64,000 bases of DNA from assembly GCF_000143415.4 (NCBI RefSeq), contig NW_003314313.1, positions 328,418-392,417 of the forward strand, read 5' to 3'. Positions 40,015 to 50,761 of this stretch are shown in pieces (positions within the stretch are counted from its first letter, which is position 1; every line of letters begins with the position of its first letter). The position numbers were made by a program, and so were the translations under genes. This stretch comes from Selaginella moellendorffii. Taxonomy: Eukaryota > Streptophyta > Lycopodiopsida > Selaginellales > Selaginellaceae. A model generated the notes under the pieces. That model made no database searches, had not been told where the DNA came from, and worked only from the letters and a program-made list of their open reading frames with translations.

Positions 40015-41848
40015 GGAAATTATAGGCAATGATATGAGTGATAGTGCTTTTGGGGCCGTATTGCTTCAAGTTAGGCATTCTCTTACATTCATGAGCCACA
40101 GGTTTGATGCCACACAGCGGAATTGACCTACTCGAGAATAGCGACATTATCTATATGGATCGGACTTCCATGTGAATTCAGGCCATTAGTCTCTCCAATA
40201 TTTCAGTCGACAAAAGGATCTTTGAGGCCGCCTTGCTCGTTGGCAAGAGTTCTTGCAGGAAATGTCTATTAAGATTCGGTACAAGCATGGAGGTAACAAT
40301 AAGGTGGCTGATGCATTATCCAGGATGGTAAATTTTATCTCGTTCGTGAAGCTATCCAACGATCTCTTGGATGAGCTTAAGGAGTTTGCTGACTTCGACT
40401 CCTTTATCACTGATATTCACGTGAAGGTTTTGTTGAGGGACGCCTCTACGGATTTGAAGGGTGACAAGTTTGTGTCATTCGAAATACGAGATGGAATCCT
40501 AGTAAAGAAGGGACATTTAGTGGTTCCTCGTGTTGACAAACTCATCAAACGAATTTTGGTTGAGTGTCATGATGTGCCAAGTGCTGGGCATCCGGGGGTA
40601 TTGAGAACGTATATGTTGGTGAAGAGGCATTTCTTTTGGCCTGGGATGAAGTCAGATGTTGAGAAGTACGTACGTGGTTGTTTGACCTGCTAGGCAGTCA
40701 AAGTTGATCATCAGAAGCTTGCTGGTCTCTATCATCCTTTACGTGTACCCAAGAATAAGTGGGATAGCATCTCGATGGACTTTATCACTGGTTTGCCCAA
40801 AACCTTTCGAGGAAATGATGCTATTTGGGTTGTTGTGGATCGTTTGACGAAGATGGTTCACTTATTCCTTGTGAAGACAACGATAAAAGCTTCTGAACTT
40901 GCTCAGTTGTTTGTAGACCAGTTATTCAGTCTTTATGGTTTGCCGAGTGACATTGTGAGTGATCGGGATCCCAAGTTCACATCCAAGTTTTGGCAAACGG
41001 TCTTTGAGAAGCTAGAGATTAAGCTGAGCATGAGTAGTGGTGAGCATCCACAATCTGATGGGTAGATAGAGTGCATGAATTAGCTATTAGAAGATATGCT
41101 AAGGTCTTTGTGGGAAATTTGACTCAACAGGGAGTATGGGAGAAGTACTTGCCTTTGCTTCAATTTGCTCACAATAGCGTTCATCAATCGGCTATTGGCA
41201 TATCTCCTTTTATGGCAATGTATGGCTATGAGCCTAGATCTCCTATGAGTTTGAATTTGGCTTTGGTTCGGGTTCCTCATGTTTGTGATTTCCTAGAGGA
41301 TATACAAGACAAGCTTGAGTTGGCAAAATTGAACATGAGGCAAGCTCAAGAGCGAGACAAAAGATTGGCTGATAAGCATCGTCATCATCAAAAGTACAAA
41401 GTTGGTGACAAGGTTTTCTTTAAGCTGTCGGATGCACAACGGTCTCTAAAAGGAGGTGGCAGTGCTAAGTTATCTCCACGGTATTGTGGGCCTTGGACAA
41501 TTTTACAGCGTGTGGGGGATCTTACATACACTTTGGACTTGCCAGTTAGTTCGAAGATTCATCCAACGTTCCATGTAAGTAAGCTTAAAGCGTGTTTGCA
41601 CTCTAGTGATATCGTGGATTAGTCCATCATCTAGGTTCCAGAGATTGATGTAGAGAAGGCTGGTCCGGCCAACATTCTTGCTCAAAGATTGGTGAAAACA
41701 CGCTGGAAAACAACTAAGGAGTTGTTAGTTCAGTGGAATGGTTATTCCATGGACGAAGCTACATGGGAAACTGAAGATGACGTGAAGAGAGTGTTTCCGA
41801 GTTTTGGTTATGACTTGGATGACATTCCTAAGGAAGGGGAGAATTGAG
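40015..41848 (+). pseudogene. Decayed Pol: RNase H end, integrase, chromodomain
   Basis: RNase H tail IKIRYKHGGNNKVADALSRM is followed by the integrase zinc finger (HDVPSAGH ... CLTC), core (MDFITGLPKTF, DIVSDRDPKFTSKFW) and C-terminal region (KVGDKVFFKLSD, IHPTFHVSKLKAC). After a TAG near 41620 a chromodomain remnant reads LLVQWNGYSMDEATWETEDD. Several stops and a frameshift near 41065 make it non-functional. Confidence 0.85.
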
Positions 41849-42086
41849 TTTTATAGCCGTATTATTATATGATTTGAGCCGTTTGTTCTATTCTCATTCT
41901 CTTGTTTTCCATGACCGTATTGTCATGTGAGAAAGCCATATTACTTTCTTTCTTTCGTGACCATTTGTTGCAATGTTGGTGTTGCCGTTTGCACATCTTT
42001 TCTCCATGGCCGTATTACCTTGGACTCCCTTCATGTGAGGCTTATTTAGCTTCTCGAGGTTGCCGTATATGGCTGGGTCATGAGCA

Positions 42087-42198
42087 AGGCACAAACCACA
42101 GGAATATTCCAAGAACATTCCATGGCCTGTGGGATTTAAGGCCATAACGCCTTAAGGGTTGGGAGGTTGGCCTAGGGTTCACTCTTTTGTTCGTTTCA
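42087..42198 (+). repeat. 3' LTR of the older chromovirus
   Basis: 112 bp matching 33296-33394 plus 38970-38982; its first two bases have mutated from TG. Followed by CCATC, the target duplication. Confidence 0.8.
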
Positions 42199-42597
42199 CC
42201 ATCTCAAGTCCATCTCAAACTCCATCTTGGGTCCATCTCGGACTCCATCTCGGGTCCATCTCGGACTCCATCTTGGGTCCATCTTGGGTCCATCTTGGAC
42301 TTGACCTCGGACTCCATCTCAGACTCGACTTCAGACTCTATCTCGGACCCACCTCAGACTCCATCTTGGACTCCATCTCGGGTCCATCTTGAGTCTATAT
42401 CAGGCTCTATCTTAGACTTCATGTTGAACTCCTTTTTGAACTCCATCTTGGACTCTTTTTTGAACTCATTCCTAACACTTCTATATGTCACAACACTTGC
42501 CATATGTCAGTCTTTCTTGTGTCCTTTTTTAGAGACTCATTCACCGATTTCTTTGTGCTCATCTCTTGAACACTTCATTTAGAGTTCCACTCCTACT

Positions 42598-42721
42598 TTT
42601 GATTCGATGCCGTTGTGCAACAATCTCTCCTGGAACACCATTGCCACAGCATATGCCCTGGCGGCATAGCTTAGCGACTCTTTGACACCATGCCAGGGAA
42701 TAACACCATCTTGTGGAACTT
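42598..42721 (+). pseudogene. PPR gene fragment at the broken end of a LARD LTR
   Basis: About 120 bp nearly identical to part of PPR1 (complement of about 7280-7400), reading FDSMP-x2-NNLSWNTIA-x-AYALA before a stop. It begins exactly where the LARD LTR match is lost. Confidence 0.8.
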
Positions 42722-42756
42722 ATACACTGGTTTAGTCACACCTTATTCTCTAAAAA

Positions 42757-43520
42757 GCATCTACATTTTTTGTTGTGTCTCACACCTACCTATAAAACAA
42801 TGACAAAATAACAAAGACAAAAACATAGAAGGAGAGAAAAAGAAGAGAATAAGAAGAGTAGAATAAAAAGAGAATAAAAGATAACTTAGTTTCAAATCCC
42901 AAAGGTGTCAGTAAGGATAAGCATATGTCATTTTCTCAACTCTATTTAGCACAAACATTCATAGGCAGGAAAAAAAATTGTTAATTCAACATAAATGCAT
43001 ACAATAATGAGTGGGGCTTGATTTTTCAATATATCTAAGTGTTACTTATATATTACATGATTTTATAACTGTTTTTAATTGTTTTATACTTGTCCATGAT
43101 GAGTGTTGCTTATGTTGAATTTTTCTTCTTTGGATGCCTAAGCTTAGATGCTTTATTTCGTTAAAGTGGAACTTTTCATTATCCCACTTATGGTGTGTGG
43201 CCACATGCCATTTTTATAACAACAATAAAAAATTGAAGTTTTAGCTTTATAATTTATAAATTAAAAACTTTTCATATGATTTTTTGTTATAATATTGTGA
43301 AATATAAAAAAATAAATTAAAAAACTGATAGAAATATTAATAAATATTAATTAAGTACTAGGAAATGGCATGTGGACACATGCTAATTAATGTCCCACTT
43401 TACTGAATAAGTCCCACTTTAACGAAATAAAGCATTTAGGCATAACTCCATTTTGCTTAAATTTCTTTCTTTTGCTCTACTTAGGAAGATATACAAAATA
43501 AAATATTTACTTCTTCATTA
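42757..43520. repeat. Dispersed repeat R, copy 2, interrupted by a MITE
   Basis: Aligns with 30601-31046 on both sides of the 288-bp insertion at 43148-43435. Confidence 0.6.
43148..43435. mobile_element. MITE with 25-bp terminal inverted repeats
   Basis: 288-bp AT-rich element. The 25-bp ends, starting ATGCTTTATTTCGTTAAAGT, are inverted copies with one mismatch. A second inner inverted pair (GCCACATGCCATTT / AAATGGCATGTGG) is present. The target duplication TTAG is at 43144-43147 and 43436-43439. Repeat R copy 1 near 30960 shows the empty site, with CTAAGTTTAAG where this copy has two TTAGs. Confidence 0.88.
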
Positions 43521-45185
43521 GGAATGCACACTTCTTCTATGAATCTTGAATAATGAACTTTCTCAACCTATTTAAGTAAAGCATGAGAGATCAATTAGAA
43601 AATTGTAAAAATCTTACTTGTATTTTCCAAATTTATGAAGCTTCTTTATTGCAAATTGAAGTCCAAAGTTATGTTTGAGAGATTCCTCCCAAATGTTTTA
43701 GAGCCATATGTCTTTTTGATAGTGTAAAGTTACAAAGAAAAAGACTCTTTCTCATCTACCTCGGCTATAGGAGGTTGATAGGACTTCTTTAGCATTAGGT
43801 TATTCCTTTCAAATGTTCCTAGTTTCAAAACATTAAACGTGTCTACACATCAAAACAATCTAGTGTGGCATTTTAAAATCAATAGGCTACTATTGTAGGT
43901 AAAAGTTAAATTGCAACACATGTCTTGCTCAATATTTAGGTGCACTTTATTTGTCTTTCTTAGGTGGTGGCAATGCAGTGAAGACACAGCAAACAATGGG
44001 CTTCTTCCAGCCCACTTCTAATTACTAATTAAGCAAGGGTTTAAAATCTAATTAATACAATTATTCACATGCATATTTAAATATGTTTGAGACACTCAAG
44101 TTAGAATTGTTTTAATATGGGTGTGGAAACTTTTGTTTGTGGGCATCTACTTTTGCAATTGCAATTATAATTATAATCATGCTAGGTAGAATTGTTTTTT
44201 ATATATATCCTACTCATATATATACATATGACTATGTCCAATCATACTTTTGATAGCTCTAGTAAAAAGCAAATGCTAAAATATAAATATTTAAGTACTA
44301 GATCCTAGTTAAAACATAGTCAGATTTTTCCTAACTAGTAAATAGTGATTGCATTTCAACCCTCCCACATTTAGCTAGAACAACTAGGCAGTGCAAAAAG
44401 AAAGCATTGGGGTAAACATAAATAAAGATTAAATTCTAATTGTGAGTTTGTAAAGGTTTTTCCCAAGATATAGGAATAGGCATATTAATTGGGGTTTAGA
44501 CTCTTACAAGAATGAATGGACCAGATTCAATCCTAAATGAATGGTTCATATGCTATAGTATTATAATTAAGGGTAATACATAGATATACATATATATATA
44601 TTTATAAACTTTACACTATCCTCCCCTCCAAAAGATAAAAAAGGTGATGGCAATAAGTCAGGTGGAACATCTGGAGCTTCTATTGGACGATTATAAATTA
44701 TCACAAGAATCTAAAACTCCCATAAAACCACCAACAAAGTTGCTAACAACCATGATTGAAACAAAACCCAAAGCTAAGGTATAAGTATCAGTCATTTATA
44801 AAATCCTAATGAACCAATTGTAATTTCGTGTATAGATGCCAAATGCTTAAACTAATCTTAAACCATAATTTTGAACCAAAGCAAAGAACTTCAAAAACCA
44901 TTGTAATCCATGAAATGCCATTGCAATAAATAATACATCCCATATTTAAGTTTACCCGTTGATAATTCTTTGAGACTGTTGTTAACTCAAACTTACGACC
45001 ATATGTAGAACTTGTCTCTTCATCTTTGTTTAGCATTGCATATGGAAAATTGAACTCACTCCATTTACCCTTCATATCTTCCTTATCCCTTCAAAGGAAA
45101 AAACATTTGGAAGCACCAACTCCATTTAGACTTGCTATACTTCTCCTCACTCTACCATTTATATTTGGTGTAGCGCATGTGATTA
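43521..45185. other. AT-rich region, no feature recognised
   Basis: AT-rich with ATATAT tracts near 44190-44225 and 44580-44605. A minus-strand 89-aa frame at 44806-45075 is discussed under rejected items. Nothing else is supported. Confidence 0.45.
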
Positions 45186-45909
45186 TGGGATGAGATTTGG
45201 ATATACTATCACTGTGGATCCTTGGAACCTTGGGGGATAAATGGGGATAAAATAGCCACTAAGGGCTCTCTCATCAAACAATTGCCCCTTTTTCAGTTGG
45301 CTTAAGGGGAGAGAGATAAGGTGCGCTACAGTTGGTATCAGAGCAAATGGCACGGGTTCGATTCCCATTGATTAGTGGCTACTTAAAATATAATATACCC
45401 TTGAGCAAGGTATATTCCTACCCCTAAATTTGAAAATCGTATGTATTAGGCATCCATGCGTACGTCTTTCCTCTTGAGGAGTATCCCAGACGAAGGTATC
45501 CACCGTGGGACTACGGTACGGGTGGATGACTAGTTGCCTCACATGGAATAGCTGGTCTACACAATGGAAGGATTGGTAGATTGAGTGCGAAAATGAAGGT
45601 AATGGAAGGATTGGTAGATTGAGTGCGAAAATGGAGGTACTGGTTCCCCTTGGCTCAGTAGGGGTTGTTAGTCAGTAGTCAATGAGGACATTGACATCTC
45701 TGAAGCTGGTCTACACAATGGAAGGATCTCTCATCAAGCAATTGCCCCTTTTCCAGTTGACTTAAAGGATGAGATTTGGATATACTGTCACCGTGGATCC
45801 TTGGAACCTTGGGGGATAAATGGGGATAAAATAGCCACTAAGGGTTCTCTCATCAAGCAATTGCCCCTTTTCCAGTTGGCTTAAGGGGAGAGAGATAAGG
45901 TGCGTTACA
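45186..45909 (+). mobile_element. Second TRIM-like element
   Basis: Two 145-bp direct repeats (45186-45330, 45765-45909), about 95% identical, ending GCTACA/GTTACA. A primer-binding site TGGTATCAGAGC at 45333-45344 follows the first repeat. The interior is non-coding, contains a tandem pair of a 35-bp unit (about 45592-45640) and, at 45722-45764, an extra partial LTR copy directly before the second repeat. No matching target duplication was seen, and the 5' edge is less clear than the 3' edge. Confidence 0.78.
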
Positions 45910-47869
45910 TTTGGGCTCACTCCATTATTGCATCTGTTAGGTTTCATGTTAGGCTAGATATTTTGTTCAAACTCACTATGCTCATCCTCACTCTACAATC
46001 CATATCATTTGTCCTCGTCCTCACTCTATCATCAGGGCTGAACTCCCATCCATCCCCTCTACCCCCTCCTTCAAAGAAAAAAAAGGTTGAAATGTCGAAG
46101 CAAAAAGGAGAAAATGAGAAAAATTGAGGAAAAAAAATTGTGAAAGAAGAAAAAGTGGATAAAGAAATATCAGAAGAGGAATTTGCAATAGCTGACAATG
46201 CAAAAATGGGAAAATCAAAAGAAGGATATGAGCTCAAAACTTGGAAAATAAAAGATTTTTTATTATAAAATACTTTGGCCACCATAATATAAACAAAATA
46301 TTCACACTGCTCAACTTCCTCAACACACAATTCAACACTTAAGACGGGAAAATCATAATAACGTCCACACTCAAGAGAAATATAAATTCCTTGGCAATAA
46401 TGATAAAACAAAGGCTCTCAGTGGCATTCATAAGTAGAGATATGCACTCAACCTGAAATTATAGCTAAAGTGACTGAACCATTGGAATAAAGGAATATTC
46501 AACACTAAAACTAATCAAAGACTTTACTAACGAAACAAAAACAAAATTCTTAACTTTATGCATATACTCAATATTTAGATTAATATTAAAATGATAGAAA
46601 AACACTTAACTCAACATTGGATTGAGAATGAGAATCATAAGAGTCAAAAATGATTAATGTGTCAAGAGAATGAAATATTACAAACAAAGAAGGAACACTA
46701 AGAACATAAGAAAGTGGTTTAGACCGAGAAATAAGAAAAGGTTGGGAAAGAGTAAAAAGTAAAGAGAAAAGAACAAATGGTAAATTGAAGGATTGACATC
46801 TACCCTGTAAAATCTCCATTTGATCTTTAAGTTATCTCCATAATAATCAAGTTCATTATCACACTTTGAAATCCACTCAAGCTCATACACATTATCTTCC
46901 TATAAACTTGATCTTGAATATTCTTTTAAGAATCAGATTGCATTATCCATACCTTGCTAATCAATGTCACAATCATGCTCCATATCAATGAAAGATGGTA
47001 GAACATTGAGAATAAAATAAGTTGTATAATCAAGTCCTATGGAAGTTGAAAACAGTAATACACCAAAGATAGGTGTAACACTAATATCATCACACCCCAC
47101 AACACCAAAAGTTTGATCTAATAGAGTAATATTAACAACCTTAAGTAACATACTCCTTAATCAATGACAACATGGCATAGTAGAAAAATACAAATGCAAT
47201 GAATATCAAAAGAAGAGTAGATCTAAGTATAACAATAACTAGAATTCTAGATTTTGCAAAAAGATAATACAAATCTAGATTTAAAAGAAAATGAAGAAAT
47301 ATGAATAAAAAACACAATCCTAAACACTAAAGCAAAGCATTACCTCTTCAGGGACAAATTGCAATGCCCCTCATCCCCACCAATATAAGTGCTTGAGAAA
47401 TAAGTATACTAATTGGGGCTTAGAATTTTTTTTATATACAAGAATGGATGGACTAGATTCAATCTCAAATGGATTGTCCATATACTATAATATTATAATT
47501 AGTGTATTATTGAGCAATACATATATATACATGTATGTATTTACAAACATTACACTAGAATATTTAAGCAGGCATTCAAGAAATTATTCTTTATGCTCTT
47601 TTGTGAGACAGAGCATCTATGACAATAAAAAAAGCCGTCACTATGTGGTTGATAGGACCAAATGTAAACAAATTACAAATTGTTTTTGACAATCTATTGA
47701 TGCAAAAAATGCAACAAATTAAAGACACTAGAGTGATCTTTCCCTGTGTGTTATTTCTTTTGAAGAGTTTTTTGACCAAATTTGGCAACACTGCATAATC
47801 CAATCTCATTCATCTCAAGAGCAACCTTATCGTGTTGTTTCTGTGTGAAAGTACTTACATGAACATGCT
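45910..47869. other. AT-rich region, no feature recognised
   Basis: Low-complexity AT-rich DNA. The 155-aa minus-strand frame at 45944-46411 is Phe/Ser-rich low-complexity translation and is not supported as a gene. Confidence 0.45.
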
Positions 47870-50560
47870 AGCTTCCAGGTACACTGGGAAGCTTGGAGCT
47901 ACTTTGCTCGTTCAAGATGGTTCCCAGGCATATCCTACATACATACCATTCACAATATGTAAGAAGCTGTTGAGATATTGTTCTCCAGGCATACACTGTG
48001 GAACCTGAGTTTTCTGTGAAAATTCATTATACACTTCACGTATACTTCTTGTCAAGTTATTACGCTAAAAGTTGGAGTGGAGCTCTAGATCCACTGCTGC
48101 TAGTAAAACCTGATACAACTCAACAGAAATATCAGAAAAAGAAAAAAATATAAAGCAAGCATACTTGGTTTAACATGTCTATAGCTCTCAGTGTTCTAGA
48201 TGATTTTATATTTTGAAACAGCGATTCAAGAAGTAGCTCGCCTGTTTTGTAATGCTTGGCAAAGCTTGATAGTGTGTCCCTGCAATGGAAATTTATTATA
48301 TAACCCTTCTAAATTAGCACCAGTTCTCCATGAATTGCGAGGGGAGATCTACCGCATCTCGTTCTACATTTTGCATACCTGAAACGAATATCACGTCTTG
48401 CGTCGTGAGCATGTGTTGCAAAGCGTGGCCAAACTCGTGAAACAGTGTTTTCATCTATACAACCATGAAATCAAATCAATGGCTATAAAATGACTATAAA
48501 ATGTAATATATACCTCGTCAAATGTCATCAAGCTTGGGTTGTCTCCGAGAGGCGGCGTCTGATTGCAAAAGATGATACAAGCTGGGAGTCGGATGTCACA
48601 ACCCTCTGGTGCAAGAGCTCGACTTCTCTTTGGCACACACCACCTCTTTTCTCCGGCGGCCTTGAGTATGGATCTATGTAAAAGTAGACAAGCGTTTCTT
48701 TTGTATCCATATCTTTCACTCTGAAAAACCTCACGTCGCCGTGCCAAATCTACGGAGAAGACACACAACTCCTCTTGAAGTGCACGAAAGTTAAAACACT
48801 TACGTGCCACGAGGTTGTCTGCAGCATCAATCTCTATTGAAAAGAGTCTTTTTGCAAGCAAGAACAAGCCTTCCAATACCTGAGGGAATGCAAAGAATGG
48901 CCTGAACTCTTCCTGCAAATAATTCATGAATTCGTGGACAGTTAATTGTAAACGCTCATGTCAAGCTTCTCGTAGCCTTTCCATCCAGTATGGAAGTTCC
49001 CAAGGCATGAGATCATAATTCTCACCATTGGACGCTGCGAGAGCCTTCAAAGCCTCCAGTTCTGGAACATTCATGGAGTAAAGTTTCATATCATCCCAAA
49101 AAAACTAAACGTTTCCAAAACTTTTACCTTGCAAAGCGTGATCCCATGTACCACTTCGAAGGTTTTCTAGCATTTTCAAAAGCATACTAACCTGGAAGAG
49201 AATCATAAGACCAAAAGAAGAACAAGGAAAGCTTGAATCACCTCGGCATAGTTCTTGTAACCAAGAAGTTTGGCTTTCAAATTTCGGAGTTCTAAGATCC
49301 GTGTCAAGATAGGAGTGTTGTTGAACTCCCCCGAAGAAGCTTTGTTTCTGTAAGCCACATACAACTCCTCTCGGGCTTTCCTGTTTTTCAGATGCTTCAT
49401 CACTCAGAAATAACTAGATTTATCGGTCTTGAACAGCCAAGGCCCAAGCTCTGGAGTTGCAGCTTCATAGCCCTGAGAAACAAAAAAATATGTGAGCTTT
49501 TATATTGGGTTTAGAAGTAACCACCTCTGAAGCTGCTGCTTTTGCTGCAAGTGCCAGAGATGTTGCTGGCAATCCCTCAACTTCTTCCACACTAGTAACT
49601 AGTTTGCCATATTTTCTAACGGAATCGAGGATATTGCCACTGAATTTTCTAGTCAGCTCCATTAGTTCCTGGATGTAGTATTATAGAAAAAAACATGATC
49701 AATGCAAAGAATACCTTTTCATACTGGTTGAAGAGCTTCTTTTGTCCATCTACCCCACTTACAATTGCCTTCTTAACGTAGCTTTCCACAGTTCTTTTCT
49801 GTGCGTCATTGAAATCCTGGAAGCTCGGGCCTTCTCGAGGTGCCTTGAAGTTCTGAAAGAGAGGCTTGCTTTGGACAAGCTTGAGATCTAAATCTTTTCA
49901 TTGTGCCTAGAAGAAACAGATTTTGGTGTCTCTCGCACAAAAATTACAATCTCTAGAGATACCTCGATTTCCTACAAAAGAACCTTAGTTACTCAAGTAA
50001 AAATCAGTAACATTTTATTGACATTTCAAACACCAATCCAGAGTAAGTTACAAAAAAATGTGATAATATACAAAGCTAAAAGCTAATGAGTTAGTGTTTT
50101 CATCATATAGAAAGATAATTCTAAAAAGTAAAAGTAGCCTATGTAAAATAAAAAAGAAATCAAATGTCACCTACTGCAACCCAAAGCTCCTTTGAGTCTT
50201 TCATGTGCTGAAGATGGTTGACAACGCTGCAGCTGACAGTCAGTGTGTCCATGATCCGCTCCAAAGGAATAGCGAGAGAGTCCCATGAATGCTCATTGCA
50301 TGCTTCTAGAGCTACCAGCTCTAAGTAAGAAAAGGAAATACCAGTTGCTGGAATAGCTGTGGAAACGCAGGAAGTATACGCGCAAGCTCTAGTGGCAGCT
50401 TGGATCCAGGAACGCGTACAAACTCCCATCTTTCCTCGTCCAAAATAAAAGCGCCGTGACAAATATGGCTAGCAAGGAGCCTCTTTATGTCATCTCGAGA
50501 GAATGCGGGAGATTGAGCAAAATGACCAAACCATAGAGCGCTTGGTGATGAAGGCTTGGC
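47870..50560 (-). pseudogene. M3 oligopeptidase (thimet / organellar oligopeptidase-like) pseudogene
   Basis: Exons of an M3 metallopeptidase can be followed along the minus strand: LVALEACNEHSWDSLAIPLE (about 50300), KRTVESYVKKAIVSGVDGQK (about 49780), VEEVEGLPATSLALAAKAA (about 49560), [20 protein letters not shown] (about 49370), EEFRPFFAFPQVLEGLF (about 48890), a CNQTPPLGDNPSLMTF block (about 48540), and the zinc motif HEFGH in [13 protein letters not shown] (about 48430), then [13 protein letters not shown] (about 48330) and KTQVPQ further on. Defects: an in-frame TGA before VMKHLKNR near 49405, a frame change near 48730, loss of a block after SQFMENW, no usable start codon, and a diverged C-terminus. 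Organellar relatives degrade presequence peptides; this copy should be inactive. Confidence 0.8.
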
Positions 50561-50761
50561 TTGCAATCGCTCATCTTCTCAATTTCACAAATTCGTTTGT
50601 AACATGGCTAATACGTGGGAGTCGTCGTCCTCGAGTGAAAACTTCTCAATGGTGAGCTTTCGAGTTTTCCTTGTTTCAAGGACGAGCCCACCATCTCAGA
50701 AACCATCAAATAAAAGAAACAATACTTTATTGACGAACCAAAATTGTTTTCTCCATACCTA

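Larger units (their letters stand above)
33296..42198 (+). mobile_element. Decayed Ty3/gypsy chromovirus with short LTRs, host of a nested element
   Basis: 112-bp LTRs: 33296-33394 continuing at 38970-38982, and 42087-42198. Target duplication CCATC lies at 33291-33295 and 42199-42203. After the 5' LTR comes TGGTATCGGAGC, an initiator-tRNA-Met-like primer site. The interior has gag with a zinc knuckle, most of protease/RT deleted, the end of RNase H, integrase and a chromodomain, all with stops and frameshifts. A second retrotransposon is inserted in its 5' LTR. Confidence 0.88.
32262..42597 (-). mobile_element. Old LARD-type LTR split by nested elements
   Basis: 32262-33295 and 42204-42597 together align with the 1.7-kb LTRs of the LARD at 55582-63053: the start region (TATAAGAG vs TGTAAGCG), the CATCCATGCCACTCAAC block, and the GGACTC-type minisatellite. 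The two halves are separated by the chromovirus at 33296-42198. The far end is truncated and joined to a PPR gene fragment at 42598, so no target duplication can be seen. Confidence 0.8.

Noticed and set aside
44806-45075. 89-aa minus-strand frame
   Set aside because: Somewhat protein-like (KWSEFNFPYAMLNKDEETSS), but isolated and without a family I could recognise.
45944-46411. 155-aa minus-strand frame
   Set aside because: Phe/Ser-rich low-complexity translation of AT-rich DNA, overlapping other short frames.
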